A stretch of 64,000 nt of DNA from Streptomyces sp. TLI_105 (GTDB taxonomy: Bacteria > Actinomycetota > Actinomycetes > Streptomycetales > Streptomycetaceae). The notes beneath the pieces are model-generated. The model did not search any database. It was given only the letters and a program-made list of their open reading frames with translations, and was not told where the DNA came from. The DNA lies in NCBI RefSeq assembly GCF_900105415.1, contig NZ_FNSM01000001.1, forward strand, positions 5,233,501 through 5,297,500, given 5' to 3'. Below are positions 63,408-64,000 of the stretch, piece after piece. The position numbers were made by a program, and so were the translations under genes. Each line of letters starts with the position of its first letter. Positions within the stretch are counted from its first letter, which is position 1.

Positions 63408-64000
63408 CCTTCGAGAACATCGTCGTCGACAGCACCGAACCCGCCCCCGGGACCGTCCTGCTGGCGGGCATCCCCGGGAGCGGGAAGAGCACCGTCTCGG
63501 CGGCCCTCGCGGCCCGTTTCGCCCGGGCCGCGCACATCGAGGTCGACCACCTCCAGGAACTGATCGTCCAGGGCGGCCACTGGCCGAGCCCGGACGGCGA
63601 CCCGGAGGCGGACCGGCAGATCCTGCTGCGCGCCCGCAACGGCTGTCTCCTCGCGGACAGTTTCGTCGCGGCGGGCTTCCTGCCGGTCCTCGACGACGTG
63701 GTCGTGCGCCGCTCCCACCTGGACTTCTACCGCGCCCACGCGAAGGCGGCCCCGCTCCATGTGGTCATCCTGGCCCCCGGCCCGGACAAGGCCTGGGAGC
63801 GCAACAACGCCCGCCACAAGAAGCTGACCACGAACTGGGCCTTCCTGGACGAGGCCATGCGCGCCGAACTCTCCGGCGAGGGCGTCTGGATCGACAACGC
63901 GGAGCAGACGGTCGAGGAGACGGTCGACGCGGTCCTCGCGGCGACGGGCCTGACCGCCTACGCCGACGCGACGCCGAACGGCTCGGCCTCCCCCTGCGCC
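63404..64000 (+). CDS. P-loop kinase-like ATPase, C-terminus outside the window
   Basis: At least 199 residues, open to the window edge. Walker A GIPGSGKST lies near residues 23-31, IEVDHLQELIVQGGHW follows as a substrate-side region, and VLDDVVVRRSHLDFYR looks like Walker B. The layout suggests the zeta-toxin/chloramphenicol-phosphotransferase/AAA_33 type of small-molecule or nucleotide kinase. Substrate unknown. The ATG at 63404 has GAGGAAAGG upstream and a 4-bp ATGA overlap with the truncated exporter gene, so it was probably the second gene of that operon. Confidence 0.8.
   Translation, partial: MTFENIVVDSTEPAPGTVLLAGIPGSGKSTVSAALAARFARAAHIEVDHLQELIVQGGHWPSPDGDPEADRQILLRARNGCLLADSFVAAGFLPVLDDVVVRRSHLDFYRAHAKAAPLHVVILAPGPDKAWERNNARHKKLTTNWAFLDEAMRAELSGEGVWIDNAEQTVEETVDAVLAATGLTAYADATPNGSASPCA

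Overview
This is GC-rich actinobacterial DNA, almost certainly from a Streptomyces chromosome. Third codon positions are nearly all G or C, GTG starts are common, and adpA carries a TTA codon. The gene order from oligoribonuclease and adpA through glmS, a GH20 hexosaminidase, the desferrioxamine genes and an acyl-CoA carboxylase operon matches, from memory, the S. coelicolor core region around SCO2817 down to SCO2757. No database could be searched, so orthology is inferred from protein motifs and gene order.

Layout. 1-18 kb: a cyclic-di-GMP enzyme (partial), a secreted M6-like metalloprotease, tRNA-Lys, a three-gene operon with an Fe-S RecB/Cas4-type nuclease, an unknown protein and a small SF1 helicase, a PAP2 membrane enzyme, a histidine phosphatase, an NsdA-like regulator, a spermidine-synthase-like methyltransferase, a two-component system beside a secreted GH18 chitinase, a remnant of a carbohydrate-binding protein, and tRNA-His. 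18-25 kb: orn, adpA (with its bldA-dependent TTA codon), a universal stress protein, an acetate-transporter-like membrane protein and glmS. 25-34 kb: a GH20 hexosaminidase with a DasR-like site, then the siderophore genes desDCBA and desF with two iron boxes. A degenerate tnpB element separates desB from desC, and desE is not at its expected place. 34-40 kb: a leucine/acyl-CoA degradation operon (accD1-accA1-hmgL-acyl-CoA dehydrogenase) with a divergent TetR gene and a double operator. 40-45 kb: a phosphatase, a CDF metal transporter, a thioesterase/acyl-CoA dehydrogenase pair and an HTH membrane regulator. 45-52 kb: a PucR regulator, a sodium:solute symporter, an agmatinase-family ureohydrolase and a ThDP decarboxylase-like enzyme, which together suggest uptake and breakdown of a guanidino compound. 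52-64 kb: a fused double ABC exporter, small membrane and secreted proteins, an S37 peptidase, a GH3 N-acetylglucosaminidase, and a second tnpB element flanked by truncated LysR and EamA genes. A P-loop kinase-like gene runs off the right end.

Themes. Chitin/GlcNAc handling recurs (GH18, GH20, GH3, glmS, a DasR-like box), as do development (c-di-GMP, AdpA, oligoribonuclease) and short-chain acyl-CoA metabolism. Structural oddities include three tandem arrays that each run into the stop codon of a minus-strand gene, a roughly 205-bp imperfect palindrome, and two decayed TnpB elements.
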